Shown here: positions 1 through 10,138 of the stretch, in pieces
Numbering within the stretch: position 1 is the first letter of the stretch
Layout of the letters: the number at the start of each line of letters is the position of its first letter
Source: Purshia tridentata
Taxonomy: Eukaryota; Streptophyta; Magnoliopsida; Rosales; Rosaceae
Assembly: GCA_003254885.1 (NCBI GenBank)
Contig: QANT01002948.1
Span: forward strand, 1 to 37,043
Direction: 5' to 3'
Length of the DNA stretch: 37,043 bases
Translations under genes and position numbers: made by a program
The notes under the pieces: generated by a model
Told to the model about the DNA's origin: nothing
Database searches by the model: none
What the model saw: the letters and a program-made list of their open reading frames with translations, nothing else

Positions 1-450
1 GTTTGAACTTTGAGGTTTGGAATTTTTTATTTTTTCTACATATGTTTTAAGTAGTATAGGGTATGAGATATTATAATATATGTTTTATACTATATCTTAA
101 TTTCTTAAACTTTAGGGTATAAAGTATAGGGTATGAGATATAGTAGATACAATTTACTAATATTATACCATATCAGAGTATTAGAATATGATATAAATAA
201 AGTATGAATTATAGTATACTATATAGTATATAGTATATACCAACTTGCCATACTATAATACAATTAATACTGTGAATTACAGTATTAGCCAATTAGGGTA
301 TAGTGTTTAGCATTAGGGTTTATGGATTAAATATTTTAGGATATATTATATTATGATATGATATAAAATTATAAATTATTAATTAACTATGAATTATAGT
401 ATATAACAAGTTACCATACTATATTTTTATTTAGTTTTTATATAGAAATG
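1..450. repeat. AT-rich GTATAG-type repeat, no gene
   Basis: This stretch is very AT-rich and made of short degenerate phrases such as AGGGTATGAGATAT, TTTAGGGTATAAAG and TATAGTATATAGTATATACC. The opening phrase (GTTTGAACTTTGAGGTTTGG) has a close relative near 36808 and the AGGGTATAG phrases recur around 36580-37043, so both window ends appear to belong to one dispersed repeat family. No coding potential is visible. Confidence 0.5.
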
Positions 451-656
451 TTAATTAAAATATTTAAATTTAAATTTAATTAATGTTCGGTATGGTATGG
501 TATTGGTCGGTATTGAAAGAGTAAAACCATTCCCATACCATTTAAGAACGGTACAGTATGGTATAAGGATCGGTATCATTTTTTGGTATGAAACTTGACA
601 CATAATGATATTGAATCGGTATGGAACGGTATTACGGAATGAGATGCCCACCCCTA
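450..656 (-). mobile_element. hAT-like MITE fragment, one terminus
   Basis: The block contains several CGGTATGG/GGTATTGG phrases and ends with TGCCCACCCCTA, the reverse complement of TAGGGGTGGGCA, a common terminus of plant non-autonomous hAT elements. The matching left terminus is not visible upstream, so this is a truncated copy or the left end has decayed. The long reverse-strand reading frame here is repeat sequence, not a gene. Family assignment rests on the terminus alone. Confidence 0.45.
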
Positions 657-1077
657 ACATATTGCATTAAGTGAACTTAGAAGAATTGAAATGCCAGGCT
701 TATGCATCCTCTTCGTTATTTCTCTAATGTATTAATATGTTAAAATGCTTTTTTATCCGAATGAATTAATGTCGGTGGTGTCACAAACCACACAATTTGG
801 TTCATGAATCATGTACATATTGATTTAAAGTTCACGTTTCCAAATTCAATTTTTATATACAAATGAGGATGATTACAAAAAAAAAAAATGTAAAGCAAAT
901 GATATACTGTTTGGTAACTTTATTTTAGAAAAATTAAATACAAATTTGTTTTATTTCTAAATAATATACCATTTTTTATATTGAATTTGATATTTGAAAT
1001 CCGTTGAAATCTGCAAGGTGAAAGTTGGAGAATTATTGACTTTGATATAGGACAATTTACATTGTAAAGTCTAAGAA

Positions 1078-1300
1078 AGTCTATAATTTTTTAAATTCCA
1101 TATAAATCAATGACTTTTTGAATACTACAGAACTTTTATTGACTCCTTAAAAATCATAATTGAATACTGCTAAACTTTTATAAATTTTTTAAAAGTCTTG
1201 ATTGAATACTAGCAGACATTTATAGACTCTTTAAAAATCTTTATTAAATACCACTAGACTTTTTAATTCCACGAAAGTCATTTAAAATCCAAATTAAATA
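1078..1300. repeat. About 42-bp degenerate tandem repeat
   Basis: The phrase GAATACT (last copy AAATACC) followed by a variant of AGACTTTTATAGACTC and TTTAAAAATC recurs at about 1120, 1162, 1204 and 1245, a spacing near 42 bp. It may be a subterminal repeat array of a transposon, because such arrays often sit at the ends of plant MITEs, but no matching inverted array was found. Between 657 and 1077 I see nothing beyond AT-rich sequence. Confidence 0.6.
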
Positions 1301-1309
1301 TACCCTCCT

Positions 1310-2347
1310 AAATTTTACTTGCAAGTTACCACCTCTATCCAAATCTTTAGAGATTTTTTGGTCCATTCATAGAAAAAAACTTGAGTGACCAATTACAAGT
1401 AGCCACATGTACATATTTTTCTATTTTTACAAACTTTGAAAATGAATTAAAAATAGCTTTGGACTTAGAAAAATATACGAAAAATTCATACAGATTCTTC
1501 TTAATTAGTACTAATTTACTACGGAGTCAAATTACCAATTTTCCCTTCAAGAATTTTCAGAAAATTTCAGAATTCCAAATTTTTTTCTAAAAAATTAAAA
1601 TAAATTTCCCTTCATAAAATAAATTTTATAGAATTTCCATAAAGTCTCAAAAGAATTTAAAAATAAAAAATTTGGAAATTAACAAAATCCTATTTTAGAG
1701 AATTCTTTCAAGACTTTATGGAAATTCTAAAATTTTTCTTGAATTTACTTTCCTCTAAGACCGAGAGGTCTTTTGGGTAGCAAGTGTTCACAAAAAAGGT
1801 AGAATTAGTTTTTAGAAGACCAATGGTGTAGACCTTGTAATTTTTGGAGTTCAGGAGTTTATCATATTAATTTTCAAAGAGTTTAGAATATTTTAATTTT
1901 CTGGAAATAAATTTGAACTTCGAAAATTTTTTGAAAACTCTTGAAGGAAAAATTGGTAATTTGATTCTATAGTAAATTAATACTAGTCAAGACAAATCCA
2001 TAGGAATTTCCCGTGTATTTTCTAAGTCCGGAGCTATTTTTAATTCATTTTCAAAGTTTGTAAAAATAGAAAAATAAAAATAGAAAAATGGATGTACATG
2101 TGGCCACTTGTAATTCTATAGTAAATTAATACTAGTCAAGACAAATCCGTAGGAATTTTCCGTGTATTTTTCTAAGTCCGGAGCTATTTTTAATTCATTT
2201 TCAAAGTTTGTAAAAATAGAAAAATAGAAATAGAAAAATGGATGTACATGTGGCCACTTGTAATTGGTCACCCAAATTTTTAGGGTTGAATGGACCAAAA
2301 AACCCCTAAAAATTTGGATGGAGGTGGTAACTTGCAAACAAAATTTA
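1310..2347. mobile_element. Foldback (long inverted-repeat) element, copy 1
   Basis: The left arm (about 1310-1560) reappears as the reverse complement on the right (about 1935-2347). The outermost parts are TAAATTTTACTTGCAAG on the left and CTTGCAAACAAAATTTA on the right, and both arms carry CCACATGTACAT-type sequence and a TCAAAGTTTGTAAAAATAG block. The right arm is longer because a 149-bp segment is duplicated. The core holds CTCTAAGACCGAGAGG and TTTTTAGAAGACCAATG, also present in the 3367-4169 element. No transposase is encoded, so it is non-autonomous. I could not find a clean target-site duplication. Mutator-like MITE is a possible class, but that is inference. Confidence 0.75.
1963..2260. 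repeat. 149-bp tandem duplication in a foldback arm
   Basis: Two near-identical units (about 1963-2111 and 2112-2260) begin with ATTCTATAGTAAATTAATAC and end with the GTACATGTGGCCACTTGTAA block. The measured offset is 149 bp (for example TTCTATAG at 1965 and 2114). Differences are few, so the duplication is younger than the divergence between the two arms. Confidence 0.85.
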
Positions 2348-2430
2348 ATTCAAGGGGCAACTTGCTTCAATTTTTAATTTAGGTGGTAACATGCAAATTG
2401 AGTCAAAGTTCAGGTGGGTATCTTGCTTAA
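2320..2430. repeat. Degenerate subterminal repeats (GGTGGTAACTTGC)
   Basis: Four variants of GGTGGTAACTTGCAA follow one another at roughly 30-40 bp spacing: GGTGGTAACTTGCAA, GGGGCAACTTGCTT, GGTGGTAACATGCAA and GGTGGGTATCTTGCTT. The first lies inside the right terminus of the foldback element; the others extend beyond it, so the true right end may be nearer 2430. The stretch 2431-3255 holds no gene and no repeat I can name. Confidence 0.6.
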
Positions 2431-3255
2431 AAGTTTATAAATATACATGGTTATTAACTTATTTACGCATTTGCTAACTACTAAAGATAGTACCTATTTA
2501 TTTGAAACCCCCAACTATTAAAATTAGTATCATGTAAATTCCAAAACTAAACCCTAACATAACGCCTCTACCAAAAAAATTTTACACCCTAGGAGGGAAT
2601 GAAGCAAATTAGGGAGATACCTTTCAAATCCGGAAAAGGAAGCACTAAAACAAACATAAAAATAACTAAACAAGTAAAATTCGGCTAAGGGCAAATTTGT
2701 CAAACAAATAAAGTCCAAAACAAATGGACTGTAAATTTGTGACCTATTCTAAAAATCAAGTTCATTAGTTAGTAGCCAAACCTAAAAATTATGAGCGATA
2801 CTGGTTTTCTAAAAAAATATTGAAATTAAGTATTTGATCCTAGATATCTTTTTTTTTTTTTTGGGCTGTGTGAATCAACAATTTTTCTTTTTCACATTTT
2901 TTCGTTGAAATTTTATATTGGGCAAGTTTCAAATAAATCACTAAATAATTTTATATTTATAGATTACTAAATAAATTTTTTTAATTTAATTTTAGTCACC
3001 AGCTAAAATGAAAAAAAAAAATATAATAGATTAATAAATATTTAAATTTGTGTTAGGTTTGTATTTGACGAGTAGACAACAAAACAACTTGAAGTTTAAG
3101 TCTCAAGAACCCCAATTCTAAAGAGGAATGGCAATGGGGACCGAGGCTTGGATATGCTACCTCTATTCCCATAATCAAATTTGTTTTTGAATCTTATATC
3201 CACCCAATCATCGGATTGTTCAATTTTGGAAGTCCTTGTACCCATACTCGCGGCT

Positions 3256-3366
3256 AAGGGTGGGCAAAAATACCAAAAATTGAGTTTTGAATCAAACCAA
3301 ACCGATTAAGACCAGTTCGGTTTTGGTTTTCACTTTTCAAATTTTTGGTTTTAATCGAACCACAAA
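3256..3366 (+). mobile_element. hAT-like MITE 5' end, interrupted
   Basis: It starts with TAAGGGTGGGCAAAAATACC, close to the plant hAT MITE start TAGGGGTGGGCA, followed by CAAACCAAACCGATTAAG and GTTCGGTTTTGGTTTT phrases typical of those elements. It stops where the second foldback element begins, which suggests insertion or truncation. The other terminus was not found on the far side. Confidence 0.45.
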
Positions 3367-4169
3367 GAGTATATTACAATTAAGTATCTCAACTTTTTAC
3401 ATAATTTTTCAAGTTAGTATCTCAACTTTTCTTTTATTTCAATTTTTTTTTTTTACAAACTTTGAAAGTTATTTAAAAATAACTCTGAACTCAGAAAAAT
3501 ACACAGAAAATTCTCATGAACTTATCGTGACTAGTACTAATATAATATAGGGTAAAACTATCAATTTTTCTCTGTGAATTTCTAGAAAATTGGGAGGTCT
3601 AAATTTATTTCTAAAAAATTAAAATGAATTTCCCTCTATAATATAAATTCTAGAATTTCCGTTGAGTTTTGGATGAATTCTCAAAAATATTATTTAAATT
3701 ACCCAAAACCTGTTTTAATTTTAGAATTTTTTAAAATTTATTTTATACAGGGATATTTATTTTCCTCTAAGACCGAGATTTTTTTTTTGTAGCTAATATT
3801 CACGATAAAGATAGTGTTATTTTTTAGAAGACCAATGATGCATATCTCATATTTTTTGGAGTTTAAGAGATTATCCTATGAATTTCCAAAGAGTCTATAG
3901 TATTTTAATTAAATAGAAATAAATTTGAACTTCTCAAATTTTCTGGAAACGCTCAAGGTAAAATTGGTAATATAATCCTATTTAAATTAGAACTAATTAA
4001 GATGAGTCTGTAGAAATTTTTCTTATATTTTTTGAGTCTGGAGTTATTTTTAATTAATTTTCAAAATTTGTAAAAATTAAAAAAAAGAAAAGATAAGAAA
4101 ATAAAAAAAAAGTTGAAATACTGACTTGAAAAACTATTTAAAGTTAAGATACTTAATTATAATTTACTC
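3367..4169. mobile_element. Foldback (long inverted-repeat) element, copy 2
   Basis: The left end GAGTATATTACAATTAAG is mirrored by CTTAATTATAATTTACTC at 4152-4169, and the inverted match continues inward through variants of AGTATCTCAACTTTT and CAAACTTTGAAAG for at least 150 bp. The central part matches the core of the 1310-2347 element (CCTCTAAGACCGAGA, TTTTTAGAAGACCAATG, TTTCTGGAAA-type stretches), but the outer 60-100 bp do not. No coding capacity is visible. Degenerate GTACTTAATT phrases continue to about 4330, like the subterminal repeats outside copy 1. Confidence 0.75.
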
Positions 4170-4580
4170 ATATTTATATTAACAATTAACGATTTTTTTT
4201 ATGATAAGATTGGCAGAGGTACTTAATTGACAATATTTTATAATTTAAGTATTCTAATGTAACTTTTTTAAATTTGAAGTACTTAATTAAAAAATAATAT
4301 ATAATTGAGATATATGATTATAATTAACCCTATAATTTATATGTCATTTATTGTAGAACTCAGGTTACAATTCAGGTATCAAAATTGAAAAAATATTCTT
4401 TTTTGTTTTGATTTTCTAGTACAATTAACGGTGTCAAAAGCTTTCGGTTGAAGAACAGGATAGGGGGACAGTTTGGGCAGAGAGAGTAGACGCAGAGGCC
4501 CATTGGGTGGGTTTATCGTTAACCTCTTCTTTCTTGCAGGAGTGGCTGGCTGTGGTTCCCTTCTTCTCTTTCAAAATCAA

Positions 4581-4887
4581 ATGCTTCCTCTCTATTCTCT
4601 TTCACTTCACACCACACCACCTTTATCACTGCAACCGCTTTCTCTCACAAATGATAAGCTTAAAGCATACATTTCTGAATTTCTAGTACTGAGCGGGAAT
4701 GGGGTTTTCAAGAAGAAGAAAGCGAACCCAAATTCTTCTTCTTCTTCTTCTTGTGTTGTTTATGCAGTGGAGAAGGAGTCACAGCAGTTTGAGGTAGACC
4801 CAGATAAGGCCAGAGAAGCCCTTAAAAATCTTGACCAGCAGTTTCAGTCTCTTTCCCAAAAGCAAGTCCGCTCTCCCAGGCAAAAGG

Positions 4888-4931
<44 letters not shown>

Positions 4932-6188
4932 ACACGCACACTTGGATGCAAATGAACATGTGGGTGAGTTTGAGCTCTGCTCAAACCAATTTCTTTACAC
5001 CCCTATCAGCTCTCTTAGTCTTGTTTAATAAAACAAAGATAATAAAATAAAAAATAAAAAAGAACTTATATCTGATGATAGTCCATTATTGATAAATTTG
5101 ACCTCAAATGAACATAAAGCTTGCATGTATATAATTAGATTATGGATTAACTTTTTCTAGACCATGATTTGATCTGCAACCTTCTAATCCCTTGCCTTAT
5201 ATTGGAGTTAATAGCATTTTTCCTTTTAATATCTACTGTCCTATTGGCTTTTCAGCATGCCTTCATGTGCACAGGAAAGCAAAATACAACCTTCTTTGGG
5301 ACTTGTTGATTCGAATACCAAGACAAAGGGCCCTAGAAAACTTTAAAATATATCACAAAAAATCCAGAATTTACCAAAAAGGGGAAGATTTGAGTTTGAC
5401 CAGGATTTCATTGATATCTTAGAATTATGACTCTCCTTCCAGAATTCCATTTCAAAATATAACCTAAAAGTTATTGCCGAAAATACTTCTTAGTACACAA
5501 TCTTAAGATTGAATGGTTCAGACAATGAAGTGTTCTAACAATATTTTTGTTGAATCTGGAAGTAGTGTTTATGAATTACAGTTGCTTATAGGAGTTTTGA
5601 GTCTGATTATAATGCAGCAGACTCCTAGCACAAAACCGCTTTTACAATTTAAAGCCTTGTCATGACAAGCCATAGATTGATTTCAATTTGCAGTAAGGTT
5701 TCATGGCTCCCTTAAAGCAAGTGTACTATACGATTACCTTTAAAATAAAGTTATTGTGTCAAATTGTATTTTCTAATATAATTTAGTTGACTATGGACTG
5801 CAGCATCTAAAGCTGCAAAGCTATGATTTTGTTTAAATCTTTTCTAATATGTGAAGGAACTATGAAGTAGCATTTGCAATTTCATAGGGCCTTAATCCTT
5901 ATTAGGAAATGGCAATGGAATTATTTAATGGTATGGGAATATTATGGGAAGATCATTGATGAGAACTGTTTTCATTTGATTGCAGCTCCGGAAGTGAATC
6001 TTACAAGAGAGCAAACAGATGATCAAGAAATTGGGGAATTTTCAGGATCTTTTTTCACATACACTGCTGTTGCTCTCTTTGCTTTCACCATTTTCTATAA
6101 TGTGTTTTTTCTCACAGTTATAAAGCCATCCATAGATGGACCAGAGGAAGCTCCAGCCACAATTGTTGAAAGACGAATCTCAAAGTAG
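4581..6188 (+). CDS. Plastid-targeted single-span membrane protein, two exons
   Basis: I do not recognise this family by name. Exon 1 is 4581-4887 and exon 2 is 5986-6188. The donor is G|GTACTC, the acceptor is TTGCAG, and one base of exon 1 joins two of exon 2 to make an Ala codon, giving 169 residues. The start is the first ATG; the frame is open upstream, but only with TTG. Residues 1-65 are rich in Ser, Leu and Thr with little acid and a poly-Ser run coded by a TTC repeat, which suits a chloroplast transit peptide. Residues about 70-120 are charged and probably helical (DPDKAREALKNLDQQ). Residues about 125-148 form one hydrophobic span (FFTYTAVALFAFTIFYNVFF), followed by a short polar tail ending RRISK. 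A thylakoid or envelope location is inferred. Splice phase and the coherent protein make the gene structure fairly secure; its function is unknown. Confidence 0.78.
4888..5985 (+). other. Intron of the plastid protein gene
   Basis: This 1,098-bp intron begins GTACTCTCTC and ends TTTGATTGCAG. Reading frames inside it (for example around 5192-5422) have no matching features and are intronic. The start of the intron is a CT dinucleotide run that directly follows the donor site. Confidence 0.75.
4891..4927 (+). repeat. (CT)n microsatellite at a splice donor
   Basis: About 18 uninterrupted CT units begin three bases after the intron's GT. Length changes here would alter the pyrimidine content right after the donor. 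Such runs usually lie at 3' splice sites, so this placement is unusual. Confidence 0.95.
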
Positions 6189-6730
6189 CAGTTTTTTGAG
6201 CCACTACCCAAAACTATTGTTCAGCACTGATGGGTTACTAATCATTTTGGAGCAAGGCTTATGAATAAGTTCTGGCTTGACCTTCTATGAGAATCTGCCC
6301 AGATAGTACAGAAGAATTAGTCCTCCATATAACCTTTTTAATGCTATGAATGTGCAAATAGAGAAGGAAAGAAGTCAATAATGGCTTATCAATATCTTTT
6401 ATAAGTTCATGAAAATCCAATGTTTCCCATGATCTTGGTCTATATGGTGTATATTACATCATCTTGTTCTGTATTGTATTGGAACAGAATCTATAGTTGC
6501 CCTAGCCTAGCTTCATCTTCAGCATGCCTTCAGCTGCAAAACTTTATTTTACATTCTTCAGAGCAGAAACCACACTTTTGAGTATCAAAATTGTAACAAA
6601 GTGACTCAGTGAGTATGAAAGGGACCAAAAAGCTCCCTCCCACTCTTCCCATTGCCCAAGCTTCATCCCCTCCTCCAGACAACCCTTCCTTCTTTTCTTG
6701 AGCCTTGGGAAGCTAACTATGAATTTTAAT
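6189..6730 (+). other. 3' flank/UTR of the plastid protein gene
   Basis: After the stop codon the sequence is moderately AT-rich with no reading frame of note. It probably contains the 3' untranslated region, but I see no decisive polyadenylation signal. Confidence 0.4.
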
Positions 6731-7500
6731 GTGCTATCAAGACCTTTACTTTAAAATCCTATCAATGTAATTATCTAGTTAAAAAATTGATTTTATTAAC
6801 AGTTTTGGGCTCAATTAAGTGTAGATCCAATTTATTAGCCCACTGTTTTCAGCCGAAATAAATAACACAGGCCATGACTCATTACTTGTTTTAGTACAGC
6901 CCAAAACCCAAAATAAATTAATTAGGCTTATTCCTTTCAGTCCAAAGGAACTAAATTAATTAGACCCATTCCTTTAAGACTGCCAAAATTTTAGCAGTAA
7001 CGTTAAAATTTCATTCTTCTTATTCTTCCTCCTGTTTGCTTCTTTTATCTTCTAACCCTGACCACTAAGCACCCTAGAAAAGATGACTAGTATGAACTCC
7101 AAAGTAGCTGGTGGCATTTAGGAGTAGCTAGGATGCTCACTAAGCACTCTACAATGGTGACTTAAAGAAGGCTATGTATCTGTAGGTGGAGCCTTCAGAG
7201 ATGGAGGTGGACAAGCTATAAGCCAATAGAGCAGGAGGTGGAGTATTCTCAGAGATTTAGAAACCAATTTTGCAACCTCATTCCGTACTTAGAATCCAAA
7301 TTTGTTTACTCTTCTTTTAGAATCCAAATTTGTTTACTCTTCCTTTCCTATAAATAGATGGGTGCACTCTGTTATTTCCATCAACCATTTAAACTTGTTT
7401 TACACCAAAACAGAGAGGAAAAGTAAGGAAACTTGAGTTTTGAAGAACCTCTTATCAAGCCCTGAAGACAAGAGCTCATGAATTCAGCTTTGATTATGAC
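6730..7500 (+). repeat. LTR-like segment with TATA box and 28-bp repeat
   Basis: The segment has features of a plant LTR promoter region: paired phrases around CTAAATTAATTAGACCCATTCC, then CTATAAATAGATGG at 7349-7362, then a leader-like stretch. A 28-bp direct repeat (AGAATCCAAATTTGTTTACT) occurs at 7291 and 7319. I found no second LTR, primer-binding site or coding region, and the boundaries are not defined. A decayed solo LTR is possible, as is an ordinary promoter without a gene I can see. Confidence 0.3.
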
Positions 7501-7919
7501 ACTCGAGTTTAATTAAAAATGGAGAATGAATGAAAGATATAATAAATGAACAATTTATTTAGACTATCCATGCTTATGCACAATAATTTAACCTATATAA
7601 TTAGTATTTATGCAACAAGGATGTTCATAGTATCACAATAAAGCTCATTTAGAATATACAATCTCTCAAAGGTGTGTAATATGTGTGAGCAACCTAGAAT
7701 TGTATATAAAAGAATCAAAACCCTAAAAGGAGATAAGAAAAAAATCTTATAGGAGTGGAAACAAGTAAACCCTATATGAAAAGATTGAGAGTAAAGATAT
7801 TTATTTGAGGTTAAAATGATTGTTGGGGTATTATTTAAGAAGATGGATGTTTATGCCGTAATCAAAAAGTTTGGACTTTAAAAGAAAATCAATTGAAAAG
7901 TATATGTAAAAATTATAGT

Positions 7920-8580
7920 TTTGGTATGGTTGGATAGATCACCAGTCTACGAACGCGTAGGCTAAAACGGTTTGCGAATCAGAGTTACGTAAACTAGATT
8001 ATGGGCATTTAAAGTCCAAGGACGAGTTAATAATTTTACAAAAAACTGATCAAGTATAAATTTTCTCTCCTTTCCCCCACACAAACACATAGCTAGCAAT
8101 CCAGAAAAGTCCAAAGATGACCTAAGCGCATGATGGGTGACCCAACCGGCACTTCATCCTTTGGTGACCACCCAGTGCTAGGCAACCAACAAAGGACTCC
8201 TCTCCCCTAAGCTGACTTGCCCACCCTTTTGCCCTACCGACCACCACACGCGGCAAATCGAGGCTTCAAAGCCACTCCTTCACCGGATATTCTGACTTTT
8301 CGACCGACTTCGGCCACCTCAGGTGACATTCTTGGTACTGGGTGAGAGTTTGGAGCAAACCAAAATCAGAATCAAACCCAAATGAATGATTATGGATACC
8401 AAACCGACTCTCAAACAAGATTCAGATAGGAGGGTTGAGGTAAATTACAGTTTAATTTCTGATTGTTTAAATGAGTGGTACTCTTGTGTAAGGTCGATGG
8501 AGCTTCGTCTCTTGGCTACAATTAGTGGCGAACGAGTGTTGAATTGTGAAAGAGAAACGAATCCCTAATGATCATAGCTC
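7920..8580. repeat. GC-richer island, probable TE debris
   Basis: The base composition rises sharply above the flanks, with cytosine-rich phrases such as CCACCCAGTGCTAGGCAACC and CACCACACGCGGCAAATCG. It encodes no convincing protein; the short frame at 8386-8568 has no recognisable features. Local GC islands of this kind in plant intergenic DNA often come from LTR or leader regions of retrotransposons. That origin is inferred. 7500-7920 shows nothing nameable. Confidence 0.3.
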
Positions 8581-8813
8581 ATTAAAACAGTGAGTGGACT
8601 TTGTTTTAAAAATATTTTATGAATTCATGAATTAACTCATATTAAATATCTTGAATTCTGATTGAGAAATAAAAATTGTGACTTGGACTTTGGTTTTCAA
8701 AATCTTTCTTCCATAAGCTTAAATTGATATTTATATTTTGTGCATGATGATTTAAATAAGTTATACATAATGATTTGAGGAATTTGATTAGAAACTATAA
8801 TTCATTTATCATG

Positions 8814-8821
8814 ATGGGGTT
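8814..8821. repeat. hAT target-site duplication, left
   Basis: ATGGGGTT, identical to 9986-9993. Confidence 0.85.
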
Positions 8822-9985
8822 TAGGGACGAAGCCAGCTTCGATGGGCTAAGCTAAAAAATACGTCGGTGGTACAAGGGAGTTTCATTAATAAAAAAAAGA
8901 GATATACCTAGTCAGGGGAACGTAGTAAGCATTACCCCTCAAAATGCATATCTATACATAAATAAAGGCTAGAAAAGAAAAACCCCCCAAAAATTCCCAA
9001 AAATTAAAACAAAACATGTGAATCTGGACAATATTTTCACTATCCTAAATTCAAAACCCCCAATTTGAACCCAAAATTTGAACTCCAATATCAAGCAACA
9101 AATTTAAACCCTAACATTGTCCATTCACAAATTTTAAACCATCAATGAAATCTCATGTCTAAAACTAACAGTTTAATGGAACAATACATTCATCAATCAC
9201 TATGAATTTGCAACCAAAAAAAAAAAAAACTAAAAGGAAGAGAAGATATAGAGGAGAAAAGAAATACCTCAAACTATGAACAATTGAAACTAGGAGAAAC
9301 AAGTGAGAGCTTTAGAGGAGAGGTGAGATTGAGGTTTGAAATTTGAGGAGTATGTCCAGTAGGAGAAGGTTATGTTCTCTTTTGTCTGAATGAGAACTAA
9401 ACTGAGAACATTGTTCTTTTTTTTTTTTTTAAAGGAATGCTATCCATCTTCTCCCAATCCACCTTCTCCATCGACCTTCTCAATTATTATTCTCATTCCA
9501 CAATGTATTTTCATGATCCAAACCGTTCATATTTTATATCTAACTACGAAGATCATCTCTACAAAAAAATCAACCAAATTGGAAATATTTTGGTTATGTA
9601 ACTGTGATCAAATAAATAAATGATTTTGGTAACAATTTGATTCACCTTTAATTTATTTATAATGATTAAATGATCAAATGATTTTCGATTTAGTTGATTT
9701 TTTGCAGAGACGATTTTCAAATAATCATCTAAAATATAAACGGTTCGGATTATGAAAAGACATTGTGCAATGAGAATACTAATGGAGAAGGTCAATGGAT
9801 AAGTGCATGAAGAAAGTGGGATAGCATTCCACTTTCTTTTTTTTTATTCAAATGTGTTCTTTTTTTTTTAATGGTAAGTGGTAGACTGATAGCTTAGGTA
9901 GTGGGTGGGCTAAGTGTTTGGAAGTGGGGTGAGCTAGGCTTAAAATTATACAAAGCTCAAAGCCTTGTGAGTAGCTTCGTCTCTG
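8822..9985. mobile_element. Non-autonomous hAT element with 8-bp TSD
   Basis: The left terminus TAGGGACGAAGC and right terminus GCTTCGTCTCTG are inverted repeats matching at 10 of 12 positions, and ATGGGGTT flanks both sides directly (8814-8821 and 9986-9993). An 8-bp target duplication together with a terminus of the form YAGRGACGAAGC is the signature of hAT transposons. The 1,164-bp interior encodes no transposase, so any movement would have needed a partner enzyme. Just inside the left end CGAAGCCAGCTTCG is a small palindrome. A separate foldback MITE sits inside at 9434-9830. Confidence 0.88.
9434..9830. mobile_element. Nested foldback MITE
   Basis: GGAATGCTATCC at the left is mirrored by GGATAGCATTCC at the right. 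The arms stay complementary inward through CACCTTCTCCATCGACCTTC versus GAGAAGGTCAATGG, the ATTCTCATTCCACAATG block versus CATTGTGCAATGAGAAT, and CCAAACCGTTCATATTTTA versus TAAACGGTTCGGATTATG. Two opposed reading frames here are only the arms read on either strand. T-runs on both sides (preceded by GTTC) hide the target duplication. A Mutator-like class is possible but not shown. The ATARACGGTTCRGATTRTG phrase recurs near 32965. Confidence 0.82.
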
Positions 9986-9993
9986 ATGGGGTT
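9986..9993. repeat. hAT target-site duplication, right
   Basis: ATGGGGTT, identical to 8814-8821. Confidence 0.85.
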
Positions 9994-10138
9994 ATTTACA
10001 TTGGGAGCAAGTTTAACCAATTTGAGGAACTTCATTTATATTAAAAAAAAAAAAAAATCTTATTTTAGGCTTTTGGATAAAATGAAATGTTTTCATTTGA
10101 AGTTTATGGTAGGAACTAAAAACTTTATGTTTTTTCCG

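Noticed and set aside
4473..4580. N-terminal extension of the plastid protein gene by 36 codons
   Set aside because: The open frame begins with TTG, not ATG; the first ATG is at 4581 and gives a typical transit-peptide start.
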